The notes: a model not told the origin generated them from the sequence alone. A stretch of 64,000 bases of DNA from Kribbella rubisoli (GCF_004217145.1 NZ_SHKR01000018.1:356351-420350); one strand, 5' to 3'. Counted from the stretch's first letter, positions 51,926 to 60,597 are shown. Program-made: numbers and translations.

Positions 51926-53544
51926 GCCAGTGCTTCGGACACGACGTCCCGGGCCTGTTCGAAGACCTGCTCCAGGTGTTCGGCGCCCTTGAAGGACTCG
52001 CCGTAGATCTTGTAGAGGTCCTCGGTCCCGGACGGGCGCGCAGCGAACCACGCCGACTCGGTGGTGACCTTCAGCCCGCCGATCGCGGCACCGTTGCCCG
52101 GTGCCTTCGTCAGCCGGTCCACAATCGGCTCACCGGCCAGCTCGGTCGCTGTGACCGCATCTGCGGACAGAGCAGACAGTTTGGCCTTCTGCTCACGAGT
52201 GGCGGGCGCGTCCACCCGTGAGTACGCCGACGCGCCGAATCGCTCCACCAGCTTGGCGTGGGCCTGTGACGGCGTCTCACCTGTCACGGCGGTGATCTCA
52301 CTCGCCAGCAACGCCAACAGGATGCCGTCCTTGTCCGTTGTCCACACTGTGCCGTCGAAGCGCAGGAAGCTCGCTCCAGCCGACTCCTCGCCACCAAAGC
52401 CGACCGAGCCGTCTACCAGCCCAGGCACGAACCACTTGAAGCCGACCGGCACCTCCCAGAGCCGACGACCCAGGTCGGCGACCACGCGGTCGATGAGCGA
52501 CGACGACACCAGCGTCTTGCCGACGGCGACGTCCGCACCCCACTGGCGGTTGCTGAACAGGTAGGAGATCGCGACAGCCAGGTAGTGGTTCGGGTTCATC
52601 AGTCCGGCGTCTGGCGTGACAATGCCGTGCCGGTCCGCGTCCGCGTCGTTCCCGGTCGCCACGTCGTACTTGTCCCGCTGCGCAACGAGCGAGGCCATCG
52701 CGTACGGCGAGGAGCAGTCCATCCGGATCTTGCCGTCGTGGTCCAGCGTCATGAACGACCAGGCCGGGTCGATCCGCGGGTTCACCACGGTCAGGTCGAG
52801 ACCGTGCCGCTCAGCGATCGCGGACCAGTAGTCGACACTCGCACCGCCCAGCGGGTCGGCGCCGATCTTCACGCCGACGTCGCGGACCGCGGCCAGGTTG
52901 ACCACCGACGGCAGGTCGTCGACGTAGTGCCCGACGAAGTCGTAGTCGCCCGCGTGCTGACGGGCCTGTTCGAACGGCGTACGGCGTACCTCGCGGTTAT
53001 CGCCGGCGATCAGCTGGTTGGCACGGTCGGCGATCCACTTGGTCGCGTCGGAGTCGGCCGGGCCGCCGTGCGGCGGGTTGTACTTGATGCCGCCGTCACG
53101 CGGCGGGTTGTGCGACGGCGTGATGACGATGCCGTCCGCATCCGCTCCGGCGCCGCGGTTGAGCCGCAGGATCGCATGCGAGACCGCAGGGGTCGGCGTG
53201 AGCCGGTCCGCGCTGTCCACGAGCGTCTGTACGCCGTTGCCGGCCAGCACCTCGAGCACCGTGCGCCAGGCCGGCTCCGACAGGCCGTGACTGTCCCGCC
53301 CGACGAGCAGCGGTCCCGTCGTACCCTGACCGGCCCGGTACTCGCAGACGGCCTGGGTGATCGCCAGGATGTGCGCCTCGTTGAAGGCGCCGTCAAGACT
53401 CGAGCCGCGATGCCCCGACGTACCGAAGACGACCCTCTGGGCCGGATTGTCCACGTCCGGCGTGATGTCGTCGTACGCCGCCAGCATGGCATCGACGTCG
53501 ACGAGGTCCTCGGGCTGAGCTGGCTGGCCTGCGCGTGGGTGCAT
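51922..53544 (-). CDS. pgm: Phosphoglucomutase
   Basis: A 540-residue alpha-D-phosphohexomutase: FGTSGHRGSSLDGAFNE, the phosphoserine loop ITPSHNPPRDGGIKYN, the metal site GNDADADRHGI, and the sugar-binding loop VGFGGEESAGASFLR. It interconverts glucose-1-phosphate and glucose-6-phosphate and links glycogen, trehalose and UDP-glucose metabolism. The ATG at 53544 (MHPRAGQPAQPEDL) matches the typical actinobacterial N-terminus; a GTG at 53571 that overlaps the upstream stop is the alternative. Its stop is shared with the convergent DUF3037 gene. Confidence 0.93.
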   Translation of the reverse strand: MHPRAGQPAQPEDLVDVDAMLAAYDDITPDVDNPAQRVVFGTSGHRGSSLDGAFNEAHILAITQAVCEYRAGQGTTGPLLVGRDSHGLSEPAWRTVLEVLAGNGVQTLVDSADRLTPTPAVSHAILRLNRGAGADADGIVITPSHNPPRDGGIKYNPPHGGPADSDATKWIADRANQLIAGDNREVRRTPFEQARQHAGDYDFVGHYVDDLPSVVNLAAVRDVGVKIGADPLGGASVDYWSAIAERHGLDLTVVNPRIDPAWSFMTLDHDGKIRMDCSSPYAMASLVAQRDKYDVATGNDADADRHGIVTPDAGLMNPNHYLAVAISYLFSNRQWGADVAVGKTLVSSSLIDRVVADLGRRLWEVPVGFKWFVPGLVDGSVGFGGEESAGASFLRFDGTVWTTDKDGILLALLASEITAVTGETPSQAHAKLVERFGASAYSRVDAPATREQKAKLSALSADAVTATELAGEPIVDRLTKAPGNGAAIGGLKVTTESAWFAARPSGTEDLYKIYGESFKGAEHLEQVFEQARDVVSEALA

Positions 53545-53567
53545 GACCACATGCAACCACAAGAGCG

Positions 53568-55022
53568 TCACTGACCGTACGGCGTGAGCAACTGGTCCAC
53601 AGGCGCGTAGTCGTCGGTGAGCACTGGTGCGTTCCCGGCGAACGCAGCCGGGTTGTCCTGGAGCTCCATCCCCGGCTCCAGCCGCTTGCTGATTGCAGGT
53701 ACGTCGAGGGGCCGGTCGGACGCGATCAGGACGAAGTTCCCGCCGGTCCCGCTCTTGCGCACGATCAGCCCGACGTACGGGAAGACAGCCTGCAGCGTCC
53801 TGACCTCAGCCCTCGCGAAGCGCGCCGGTCCGTGGTCGATGACGTTGATCAGGTAGACCCCGTCCGGCCGGAGCACACGGCGTACGTCGGTGATCAGCTC
53901 GCGGGTCGTGAGGTGCCACGGGACGGACTGCCCGCTGAACGCGTCCATGAGGACCAGGTCCCGGCTGTCCGTCACCTCGTCCCGAACGCCGAGCCGGCCG
54001 TCCTTGACGGTGACGGCAAGGTCCGGTCCGGTCTGTACGCCGAGCTCCTTCTTGTCGAGCTCCACCACCGCAGGGTCGATCTCGTACACCTGGTGCTTGC
54101 TGCCTGGTCGGGTCGCTGTCAGGTACCGCGGCATCGTCAGCCCGCCACCGCCCACGTGCAGCACGTCCAGCGGCCGTTGCTCGGCCCAGCTGCCGTTGAT
54201 CGCCGCAGCGAAGTTCTTGATGTACTCGAACTCCAGATAGGTCGGGTCGTCCAGGTCGACGTACGAGTGCCGGAGCTGGTCCAGGTACAGCGTCCGACCG
54301 CCCTCACGACCGGGGTCCGCCACCACGCGGGCGCAGTGGTACGCCGTCTCGACCTCGCAAGGACGTGGTGCGACCACGGTCAGCGTGGCACCGATCACCG
54401 CCAGAGCGACCGGCTTCACTGCTGCCTGCACCCCACGCAGCAGGAACGTCAGTGCGGCACCGACAACCACCAGTGCGGCGCCCAGCGTCAGGATGATCGT
54501 GCTGATCGGGACAGTGGCGACGAAGACGAACCCGGTGAGCACGGTGCCGACGATGCCGCCAACAGTCGCGTACGCGGACAGTCTGCCGACGACCGTGCCG
54601 GTCTGCTCCAGAGTGGACAGCCGCAGCTTGGTCACCATCGGCGTGACGGCTGCCAGCAGCGAGGCGGGCGCGAAGAGCGTGACGGCGAGCACGAGAAACA
54701 CCATGTCGTTGGCGAGCGCCTGACCGGTCCACCGAACCACTGGGAGGATCAGCATCACCAGTGCGCCACCGAACAGGATCAGCGGGCCCAGCGTCCGCTG
54801 CGGCGGCACCACGTCCGCGAACTTGCCGCCGAGAGCCGCACCGGTCGCGATCGCAGCCAGTGCGACACCGATGACCGCGGTGTTCGTCTCCAGCGTCAGC
54901 CCGATGTACGGCGCGACCAGCCGGAGCGACACGAGCTCGAGCACCATCACGGCGGCGGAGCTCCCGAACGCCAGTGCAATCGCCAGCTTCTGACCGACCG
55001 GACCAGCTTCGCCCTTGCCCAT
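53568..55022 (-). CDS. Membrane-anchored spermidine-synthase-like protein
   Basis: A 484-residue protein with six to seven hydrophobic segments at the N-terminus (about 10-235, MFS-like packing) and a C-terminal Rossmann methyltransferase-like domain of the spermidine-synthase type (LDVLHVGGGGLTMPRYLTATRPG, HQVYEIDPAVVELDKKELG, DLVLMDAFSGQSVPWHLTT). Classical substrate residues for putrescine cannot be judged by eye; such fused proteins in actinobacteria are often of unknown activity. The start is 31 bp from the divergent maleylpyruvate-isomerase-type gene. Confidence 0.8.
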   Translation of the reverse strand: MGKGEAGPVGQKLAIALAFGSSAAVMVLELVSLRLVAPYIGLTLETNTAVIGVALAAIATGAALGGKFADVVPPQRTLGPLILFGGALVMLILPVVRWTGQALANDMVFLVLAVTLFAPASLLAAVTPMVTKLRLSTLEQTGTVVGRLSAYATVGGIVGTVLTGFVFVATVPISTIILTLGAALVVVGAALTFLLRGVQAAVKPVALAVIGATLTVVAPRPCEVETAYHCARVVADPGREGGRTLYLDQLRHSYVDLDDPTYLEFEYIKNFAAAINGSWAEQRPLDVLHVGGGGLTMPRYLTATRPGSKHQVYEIDPAVVELDKKELGVQTGPDLAVTVKDGRLGVRDEVTDSRDLVLMDAFSGQSVPWHLTTRELITDVRRVLRPDGVYLINVIDHGPARFARAEVRTLQAVFPYVGLIVRKSGTGGNFVLIASDRPLDVPAISKRLEPGMELQDNPAAFAGNAPVLTDDYAPVDQLLTPYGQ

Positions 55023-55053
55023 CGCGTCACCCTATCGGTGCAATGTAGACGTG
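55023..55053. promoter_or_regulatory. 31-bp divergent intergenic promoter region
   Basis: Only 31 bases separate the two starts. -10-like boxes lie close to both start codons (TAGACG before the plus ATG; GATAGGGT read on the minus strand before the minus ATG), again suggesting leaderless mRNAs. Confidence 0.35.
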
Positions 55054-55719
55054 ATGGACGCAGCGAGAAGTGCCGAGCTCTACCACGCGGGGCGCGAACG
55101 GATGGCAGACGCGGTCCGCGACCTCAGCCTGGACGACCTGGACCGACAGGTGCCCGCCTGCCCGCAGTGGAGCGTGCACAGTCTGGTCTCGCACCTGACC
55201 GGCGTGGCGGCCGACTTCGTGGTCGGCAACGTCATCGGTGCACCACGTCCGCCGTGGACCGCAGTACAGGTCGAGATGCGTCGCAACCTTCCGCTGGCGG
55301 AGGTACTGGACGAGTGGGCGACCGTCGGACCGCTACTGGAGAAGCTGATCGTCGAAGGCACCACATCGCATCCGCTGGTCTGCAACCCGTACGTCGACGC
55401 CGCGGTCCATGAAGCCGACCTGCACGGAGCTATCGGCAGCGGACGGCCGCCCACTGAGCTCTGGCTGGCCGCACTGGACTGGATGCTCGACGAGCCTGGC
55501 CCGCTGACAGTCGTCACTCCGGACGGCACCTACTCGGTCAACTCCGACGGTCCGACCGCTGTAGCCAACACCAGCTCTTATGAACTCTTCCGGGCCGTCT
55601 TCGGTCGACGGAGCACCAGACAGATCACGGACTGGGAATGGGACGCACCAGAGCACGCTGCCGGCTGGAGCAAGGAGATCGCCATCCTCCCGCAGACCTC
55701 GGTGCCGTTGAACGACTAG
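55054..55719 (+). CDS. Maleylpyruvate isomerase-family (mycothiol-dependent, DinB-like) protein
   Basis: A 221-residue four-helix-bundle protein. The diagnostic N-terminal pattern QVPACPQWSVHSLVSHLTGVAADFVVGN (W...H.HLTG, with metal-binding His) is followed by helical segments with VCNPYVDAAVHEADLHGAIG, where further histidines could complete the metal site. In actinobacteria this family uses mycothiol in isomerase or transferase reactions. No substrate is apparent. The stop shares CTAG with the convergent YjbR gene. Confidence 0.8.
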   Translation: MDAARSAELYHAGRERMADAVRDLSLDDLDRQVPACPQWSVHSLVSHLTGVAADFVVGNVIGAPRPPWTAVQVEMRRNLPLAEVLDEWATVGPLLEKLIVEGTTSHPLVCNPYVDAAVHEADLHGAIGSGRPPTELWLAALDWMLDEPGPLTVVTPDGTYSVNSDGPTAVANTSSYELFRAVFGRRSTRQITDWEWDAPEHAAGWSKEIAILPQTSVPLND

Positions 55720-56072
55720 ACCTCGTCCAGCCGGGCTATCAGCGTCTTCGGTGCGATCTGGCGGAACGCGTTCTCGACCAGGTCCTCGAAGTGCTCCCAG
55801 TCGACGTTCACGTCCAGGTAGACCCCGAGCCAGCCCCGGTGACCGACGTACGGCGGCCGGTAGAAGTGCTCCGGGTCCTCGGCAACCAGCGCCTCCTGCA
55901 CACCGGGCGGTGCTGCCATCCACACACCGAGGCGGTCGTCGTGGTGATGGTCGGCGTACATGACGAACACCTTCTTGTCGCGCACGAACCAGGTCGGCTC
56001 ACCGTGACTCGGCCGCTCGGTCGCCTCGGGCATCGCCAGGCAGAGGCGGCGTACGCGTTCGAGAACGTCCAT
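55716..56072 (-). CDS. MmcQ/YjbR-family protein
   Basis: A 118-residue protein with the typical YjbR layout: RRLCLAMPEATERPSHGEPTWFVRDKKVFVMY, VWMAAPPGVQEALVAEDPEHFYRPPYVGHRGWLGVYLD, and a C-terminal helix. The fold (CyaY-like) is linked to DNA binding in the family name, but the function is unproven. It starts 5 bases after the response-regulator gene and is probably the last gene of that operon. Confidence 0.82.
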   Translation of the reverse strand: MDVLERVRRLCLAMPEATERPSHGEPTWFVRDKKVFVMYADHHHDDRLGVWMAAPPGVQEALVAEDPEHFYRPPYVGHRGWLGVYLDVNVDWEHFEDLVENAFRQIAPKTLIARLDEV

Positions 56073-56076
56073 CGCC

Positions 56077-56742
56077 CTAGTGTCGCGGACCTGGGGTCAC
56101 CACGCCTGCCTCATAGGCGTAGACAACCGCCTGGGCACGATCTCGCAGGTCCAGCTTGGTCAGGATGTTGCTGACATGCGTCTTCACCGTCTGCTCGGCC
56201 AGCACCAGTTCGTCAGCGATCTGCCGGTTGGACAGTCCGCGAGCAACCAGCCGCAGTACGTCGGTCTCCCGCGGCGTCAGATGCACCGGAGCGATCGGTA
56301 CGACGGGCTGCGCTCGCGCGAAGTCCTCCACGAGCCGACGGGTGACGGACGGAGCGAGCAGCGCATCGCCGGCGGCCACGACCCGCACTGCGGCGGCCAG
56401 CTCGTCCGGAGTGGAGTGCTTCAGCAAGAACCCGCTCGCACCGGCACGGAGTGCGGCGTACACGTAGTCGTCGAGGTCGAACGTCGTCAGCATCACGACT
56501 CGCGGCGGCCCGCCCGGCGCCGAGCCGGCCAGGATGCGCCGGGTCGCGGCGAGGCCGTCGAGGACCGGCATGCGTACGTCCATCAGGATCACGTCGGGTC
56601 TCAGCTCGGCGGCCAACTCGACCGCTTGGGCGCCGTCGCCAGCTTGTCCGACAACCTGAAGATCAGGCTGCGCGTCGAGCAACGCGCTGAACCCGGCCCG
56701 CACCATCTCCTGGTCGTCAACCACCATGACCGTGATCGCCAC
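56077..56742 (-). CDS. NarL/FixJ-type response regulator
   Basis: A 221-residue two-component regulator: receiver domain (VMVVDDQEMVRAGF, phospho-acceptor Asp55 in LMDVRMP, Lys in ASGFLLKHST) and a C-terminal LuxR HTH (LTPRETDVLRLVARGLSNRQIADELVLAEQTVKTHVSNIL). It is phosphorylated by the kinase encoded just upstream (26-base gene overlap) and binds DNA as a dimer. Targets may include its own operon. Confidence 0.92.
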   Translation of the reverse strand: MAITVMVVDDQEMVRAGFSALLDAQPDLQVVGQAGDGAQAVELAAELRPDVILMDVRMPVLDGLAATRRILAGSAPGGPPRVVMLTTFDLDDYVYAALRAGASGFLLKHSTPDELAAAVRVVAAGDALLAPSVTRRLVEDFARAQPVVPIAPVHLTPRETDVLRLVARGLSNRQIADELVLAEQTVKTHVSNILTKLDLRDRAQAVVYAYEAGVVTPGPRH

Positions 56743-57913
56743 TCGCCACCTCCTGCCCGACCGGAATGATCGCCTGCACCAGATAACCGCCCTCAGGGGT
56801 CGGCCCAGCGCTCACTGTCCCCTCCACGAGTGCCACCCGCTCACGCATCCCCGTCAGCCCATGACCACTGCCCGGAGCCGGCGTAGGACTGCCCGGCGGC
56901 TTCGTGTTGTGCACAGTGACCTCTAGCTCGCCACCGCTCCGTTTGACCGACACGTCCACTGCTGCGTGCGGTGCATGCCGTACTGCGTTGCTCAGCGCCT
57001 CCTGCACAACCCGGTACGCCGTCAGCTCGACGGTCTGGTCGAAGCCGGTTGGCACCTCACCTGTCAGCCGCACGTCCGCACCAGCCCGGCGCGTGCTCTC
57101 GACGAGGTCAGCGAGCTCCACCAGTCCAGGCTGCGGCCCCAGCTCCCCCATCGGCGGTTGCTGGACCGGCTCGCGCAACACACGCAGTACTCGACGCATC
57201 TCCGTCAATGAGACACGTGCTGCGTTGGCGATCTCGGTGAACTCCTCACGGACGTTCTCCGGTACGTCGACCAGCCGGTGCGGCGCACTGTCCGCGCGTA
57301 CGACCACAACGGACAGGTGGTGCGCCACGACGTCATGCAGCTCGCGAGCGATCCGGGCCCGCTCCTGCAGACGCTCCCGCTCGGCGCGCTCGGCCTTGGT
57401 GATGGTCTCCTGCTCGGCCAGCCGCCTGTTCGTCTGACCGCGGGTGTGGATCAGGTCGCCCACCACGATCGCCACGGCCGAGAGGATCGCCATGGTGATC
57501 AGACCGCGCCAGCTGCCGCGGTCCGGCGCCAGTTCGACAGCGACCACGCCTACCACCTGCGTCGCGACCCACCACCCGACCTGCTCACGCCGGCCGAGTC
57601 CACGGGCGCCTGCGATCGCGACGACGAACGAGTGGCCGAACGCTGCCGTAGTACCCCAGGGCCACGGTTCACTCGAGCTGACCGGCGTCGTCACCGCCGC
57701 GGTGACGGCTGTCGTGATGAGCGAGACCAGCATCGCCGCCCGGGGCCGCAGCCACACCAGGCCCAAGGCCAGCGCCCGCGCGAGAGCGAGTGCCAGCACC
57801 GCGCCGAGCTGTACCTCGTAGTGCTGCCCGAGATCCATGACCGTCAGGACGAGCAGTGCCGCGACCCCGAGCGCCGCAGCCCAGGCCCACCGCCCGCGCG
57901 GCCATTTGTTCAC
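56717..57913 (-). CDS. Sensor histidine kinase (NarX-like HisKA_3 type)
   Basis: A 398-residue membrane kinase with several hydrophobic segments in the first 160 residues (no large extracellular loop, suggesting membrane or cytoplasmic sensing), the HisKA_3 box RARIARELHDVVAHHLSVVV with the phospho-acceptor His around residue 200, and a C-terminal HATPase domain (LVQEALSNAVRHAPHAAVDV, GSGHGLTGMRERVALVEG). It pairs with the overlapping NarL-type regulator; a 202-residue membrane protein is encoded immediately upstream on the same strand. Signal unknown. Confidence 0.9.
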   Translation of the reverse strand: MNKWPRGRWAWAAALGVAALLVLTVMDLGQHYEVQLGAVLALALARALALGLVWLRPRAAMLVSLITTAVTAAVTTPVSSSEPWPWGTTAAFGHSFVVAIAGARGLGRREQVGWWVATQVVGVVAVELAPDRGSWRGLITMAILSAVAIVVGDLIHTRGQTNRRLAEQETITKAERAERERLQERARIARELHDVVAHHLSVVVVRADSAPHRLVDVPENVREEFTEIANAARVSLTEMRRVLRVLREPVQQPPMGELGPQPGLVELADLVESTRRAGADVRLTGEVPTGFDQTVELTAYRVVQEALSNAVRHAPHAAVDVSVKRSGGELEVTVHNTKPPGSPTPAPGSGHGLTGMRERVALVEGTVSAGPTPEGGYLVQAIIPVGQEVASGDHGHGG

Positions 57914-57926
57914 GGTTGGACCCTAC

Positions 57927-58535
57927 TCACAGTTGCTCGATCCATGACCAGAAGAACGCCAGACCGCCGGCCGCCAGCACGATAGTTGCCGGAAGCACCC
58001 ACTTCCGGGCCGCCAGTCCGTACAGCGGCCGGACCAGCTGGGCCTGCAGCGCGGCGATCCCCCGCAGCACGAACAGGAACCCGACGATGCACGGTACGGC
58101 GATGAGCCCGTGCGCCGTCCACGCACCGGCCCGCGTCGGCTCGCCCCACGTACCGGGCTCGATCGAGCCATGGTCGACGAAGCCCCAGAACGGCCCGCGC
58201 ACCACAGCCATGACCACCAGCAGCATCAGGAACCAACTCATCAGCCCGAGCACCGCGCTGATGAGCCCGTACCCGAACACGACACCGGCCGTGGGTTCGT
58301 CGGCCCGTCCTGTGGCGACCAGACCGCGCCAACCGAGGCGGTACGCCGCCCGCCTGCGCCAGCGCCGCCCGGCCGCCTGCGGTTCGCCGAGCATCGCGTC
58401 CGCCAGCGTCTGGGCACTGACCGGCGCCAGCACCGCGTCGTACGCCAGCGACCTAGCTAGTGACCGGGCGAGCTGCCGCGCCCTGCCGCCGGCCGGTTTT
58501 GCGTCCGCCGAGTGGCGGCTGAGTGTGTCCGTCAT
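57927..58535 (-). CDS. Membrane protein associated with the two-component system
   Basis: A 202-residue protein with an Arg/Ala-rich cytoplasmic N-terminus (about 1-80) and four hydrophobic segments (about 85-110, 145-165 and two near the C-terminus). The ATG at 58535 follows a GGAG ribosome binding site 5 bases away. It is encoded 13 bases before the kinase and may transmit the signal or be its target, as with membrane partners of Gram-positive stress kinases; no family was recognised. A Crp-type site lies about 110 bp upstream. Confidence 0.6.
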   Translation of the reverse strand: MTDTLSRHSADAKPAGGRARQLARSLARSLAYDAVLAPVSAQTLADAMLGEPQAAGRRWRRRAAYRLGWRGLVATGRADEPTAGVVFGYGLISAVLGLMSWFLMLLVVMAVVRGPFWGFVDHGSIEPGTWGEPTRAGAWTAHGLIAVPCIVGFLFVLRGIAALQAQLVRPLYGLAARKWVLPATIVLAAGGLAFFWSWIEQL

Positions 58536-58643
58536 CGTGTCTCCTCGAGTCTCAGGTCCTGAGATAGAGGCTAGAAGTCGGACGCTCCCGGCACATCCAG
58601 CCACGGAGCCAACCGGCGATCAGTACTCCGGTAGGGGGTCGGC

Positions 58644-58659
58644 TGTGATCTAGGTCACA
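58644..58659. promoter_or_regulatory. Crp/GlxR-type cAMP receptor protein site
   Basis: TGTGATCTAGGTCACA is a perfect match to the actinobacterial Crp/GlxR consensus TGTGANNTANNTCACA. It lies between the divergent membrane-protein/two-component operon (start 58535) and the lipoprotein gene (start 58777), and could control either or both. Confidence 0.6.
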
Positions 58660-58776
58660 GTGACCACGATGCGTGTCTCGACGTTACACGGTCAGTGCCG
58701 GACGGCGGATACGGCTCGCTGGGCTGCCCGACGGCACGAGCGGCGAGGCCGCGCCCAACAGGAGGTACTGGACACC

Positions 58777-59319
58777 ATGCGCATGCGAAACCTGGCGGTG
58801 GCCGCCACGCTGATCCCGGTTTTGCTCGTTCCCGGCTGCGGCACCGACGCCGGCGTCGCGAACGCGGCACCTGCCGCCCAGAAGGCGGCTCGCCCGAGTC
58901 TCACCGACGAGGCGGCCGCGGCCGCGGGCTCCGACGACCCGGTGGTCAACGCGTACTACGCATACCGGATCGCGCTCGACGCGATGATGCGCAGCGGGGG
59001 CGGCAAGACGACGCAACTGCAGCAGGTGATGACGCCGAAGATGTACCTGGCGATCAGCGCCCAGGCGAAGTACTTCCGGACCAAGAGGCTGCACAACACC
59101 GGCGCCACGAAGGTCTTGTGGGCGCAGCGGACCATCGCGTCGGACGGCGTCATCGTCAGCGCCTGCTACGACACCTCCGCGGCTCGCACGGTGAACTCCC
59201 GCGGCCACTCCGTCCTCCCGAACACCACCCCGACCCGCTGGCTGGATCAGATGCGCGTCCTCCCCCAGCAGTCCCGCTGGATCGTCGACGGCGGCACCAC
59301 CACCCCGAACGCCTGCTGA
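58777..59319 (+). CDS. Exported lipoprotein of unknown function
   Basis: A 180-residue secreted protein: RMRNLAVAATLIPVLLVPGC with a lipobox-like Cys, then an Ala-rich linker and a compact domain (DDPVVNAYYAYRIALDAMMRSGGGKTTQLQQVMTPKMYLAISAQ) that looks like an NTF2-like or related small extracellular domain, with two cysteines (about 124 and 180) possibly disulfide-bonded. The ATG at 58777 follows AGGAGG by 11 bases. It may be under the Crp-type site upstream. Confidence 0.65.
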   Translation: MRMRNLAVAATLIPVLLVPGCGTDAGVANAAPAAQKAARPSLTDEAAAAAGSDDPVVNAYYAYRIALDAMMRSGGGKTTQLQQVMTPKMYLAISAQAKYFRTKRLHNTGATKVLWAQRTIASDGVIVSACYDTSAARTVNSRGHSVLPNTTPTRWLDQMRVLPQQSRWIVDGGTTTPNAC

Positions 59320-59420
59320 TTCGTCCCAGTGCGGTCACGATCGCGCGCCGTCGGATTCCGCCGGCCGCAGTCGGGAACACTCATCACCAAGTGCCGGCTG
59401 GGTATGTCTGGGGTCCACCG

Positions 59421-59906
59421 ATGATCGACACGAGTTTCCGCCGTTGGCTGCCGACATGGTGCGGCGGCCGTCGTCCGCCGGAGTCCTTCCGGCGGACGAA
59501 CTCCCGCGTCAGTCGTCTCGCCGTCCAGTACGACGTCGAGGTCGACGCGGCGCTGCAACGCCTGTGGCCGAAGGCGCGGATCTACCACGATCGCGAATTC
59601 ACCCGGGACCGCGCGGATTTCCTGCTCGTGGTGCGCGGCCGCGGCGTGATGATCGAGACCAAGGTGAAGAGCGACCCCGGGCCGTTCCGCGGTTCCACGC
59701 TGCCGCCGCTGCTGGATCGCCTGCAGCGCGACGGCCGGCGTCTCGTCGTACTGCTCAACCAGGGCGACCCCACACCCGCCCGCGACCTGGTGACCACCAG
59801 GCTCGGTGACAAGGGCCGCATCGTCGTCTGGTCCGGACCGCACCACGACACCGAACTCCGCGAGGCCGTCGAGTCGCTCCTGCACCAGACGAGTCGCCAC
59901 ACCTGA
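59421..59906 (+). CDS. Small protein with a PD-(D/E)xK nuclease-like motif
   Basis: A 161-residue basic protein. The stretch RADFLLVVRGRGVMIETKVK has the strand-turn-strand pattern of PD-(D/E)xK nucleases, with Asp on the first strand and ETK on the second; similar patterns occur in NERD and Holliday-junction/restriction-type enzymes. The rest (RRLVVLLNQGDPTPARDLVTTRLG...) is alpha/beta. Without partner methylase or helicase genes, a restriction role is not supported; a DNA-processing role is possible. Start is the ATG at 59421, without a strong ribosome binding site. Confidence 0.5.
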   Translation: MIDTSFRRWLPTWCGGRRPPESFRRTNSRVSRLAVQYDVEVDAALQRLWPKARIYHDREFTRDRADFLLVVRGRGVMIETKVKSDPGPFRGSTLPPLLDRLQRDGRRLVVLLNQGDPTPARDLVTTRLGDKGRIVVWSGPHHDTELREAVESLLHQTSRHT

Positions 59907-59931
59907 CCCCCACCCCCGCGACGTCCGTTGG

Positions 59932-60028
59932 CGTCCGTCTCAGGGGTCAACCCCTGAGACGGACGGTTGGCCGCCGAGAATCCAGGTCCGCAACCGACCA
60001 CCTCCGGGGTTGACCCCTGAGACGGACG
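59932..60028. repeat. Large inverted repeat with a third partial copy
   Basis: CGTCCGTCTCAGGGGT (59932-59947) and ACCCCTGAGACGGACG (59950-59965) are perfect 16-base inverted arms separated by 2 bases; the right arm recurs at 60013-60028, next to GGGGTTGACCCC. It lies between two convergent genes and could be a bidirectional terminator without a T-run or a dispersed intergenic repeat of the genome. Confidence 0.85.
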
Positions 60029-60045
60029 AAGGGGGCGGCGGGCGG

Positions 60046-60597
60046 TCAGGCGTTCTTGATCGCCGAGACCTCGAGCTCCAGCGTGACCTTGTCGCTGACC
60101 AGGACGCCGCCGCCCTCGAGCGCCGCGTTCCAACTGACGCCGAAGTCCTTGCGGTTGACCACGACCGAGCCCTCGAGGCCGACGCGCTGGTTGCCGAACG
60201 GGTCGGTCGCCGTACCGGTGTACTCGAACGTCACGTCGACCGACTTGCTGACGCCGCGGATCGTCAGGTCGCCCGACACCACGAACTCACCGTCACCGCT
60301 CGGCTTGACCGCGGTCGACACGAAGGTGATCTCCGGGTGCTCGTCCATCGCGAGGAAGTCGTTGCTGCGCAGGTGCTCGTCGCGCTGCCCGTTGCGGGTG
60401 TTGATGCTCTTGGCCTGGATCGTCACCTTGCCGGACGAGTTCGCCGGGTTCTCGCCGTCGATGTGGAACGAGCCCTCGAACTCGTCGAACGCACCGCGGA
60501 CCTTCGTCACCATCGCGTGTCGGGCACTGAACCCGATCCGGGTGTGCGCCGCGTCGAGGGTGTAGTCGCCGGACAGTGCGGCGTACTCGTTGGACAT
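60046..60597 (-). CDS. YceI-family lipid-binding protein
   Basis: A 183-residue YceI-type beta-barrel protein: GDYTLDAAHTRIGFSARHAMVTKVRGAFDEFEG at the N-terminus, LTIRGVSKSVDVTFEYTG, and the final strands GVSWNAALEGGGVLVSDKVTLELEVSA. No signal peptide is seen, so it is probably cytoplasmic, in contrast to periplasmic YceI. The family binds isoprenoid chains. It is preceded by a GGAGG ribosome binding site and an A+T-rich upstream region with TTGAACTTTACACAGT, a likely promoter/operator. Confidence 0.88.
   Translation of the reverse strand: MSNEYAALSGDYTLDAAHTRIGFSARHAMVTKVRGAFDEFEGSFHIDGENPANSSGKVTIQAKSINTRNGQRDEHLRSNDFLAMDEHPEITFVSTAVKPSGDGEFVVSGDLTIRGVSKSVDVTFEYTGTATDPFGNQRVGLEGSVVVNRKDFGVSWNAALEGGGVLVSDKVTLELEVSAIKNA

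Noticed and set aside
52585..53574. Long plus-strand reading frames opposite the phosphoglucomutase gene
   Set aside because: High-GC shadow of a well-conserved gene with complete active-site motifs on the minus strand.
59421..59906. Restriction-modification system
   Set aside because: No methyltransferase, specificity or helicase gene adjacent to the nuclease-like gene.
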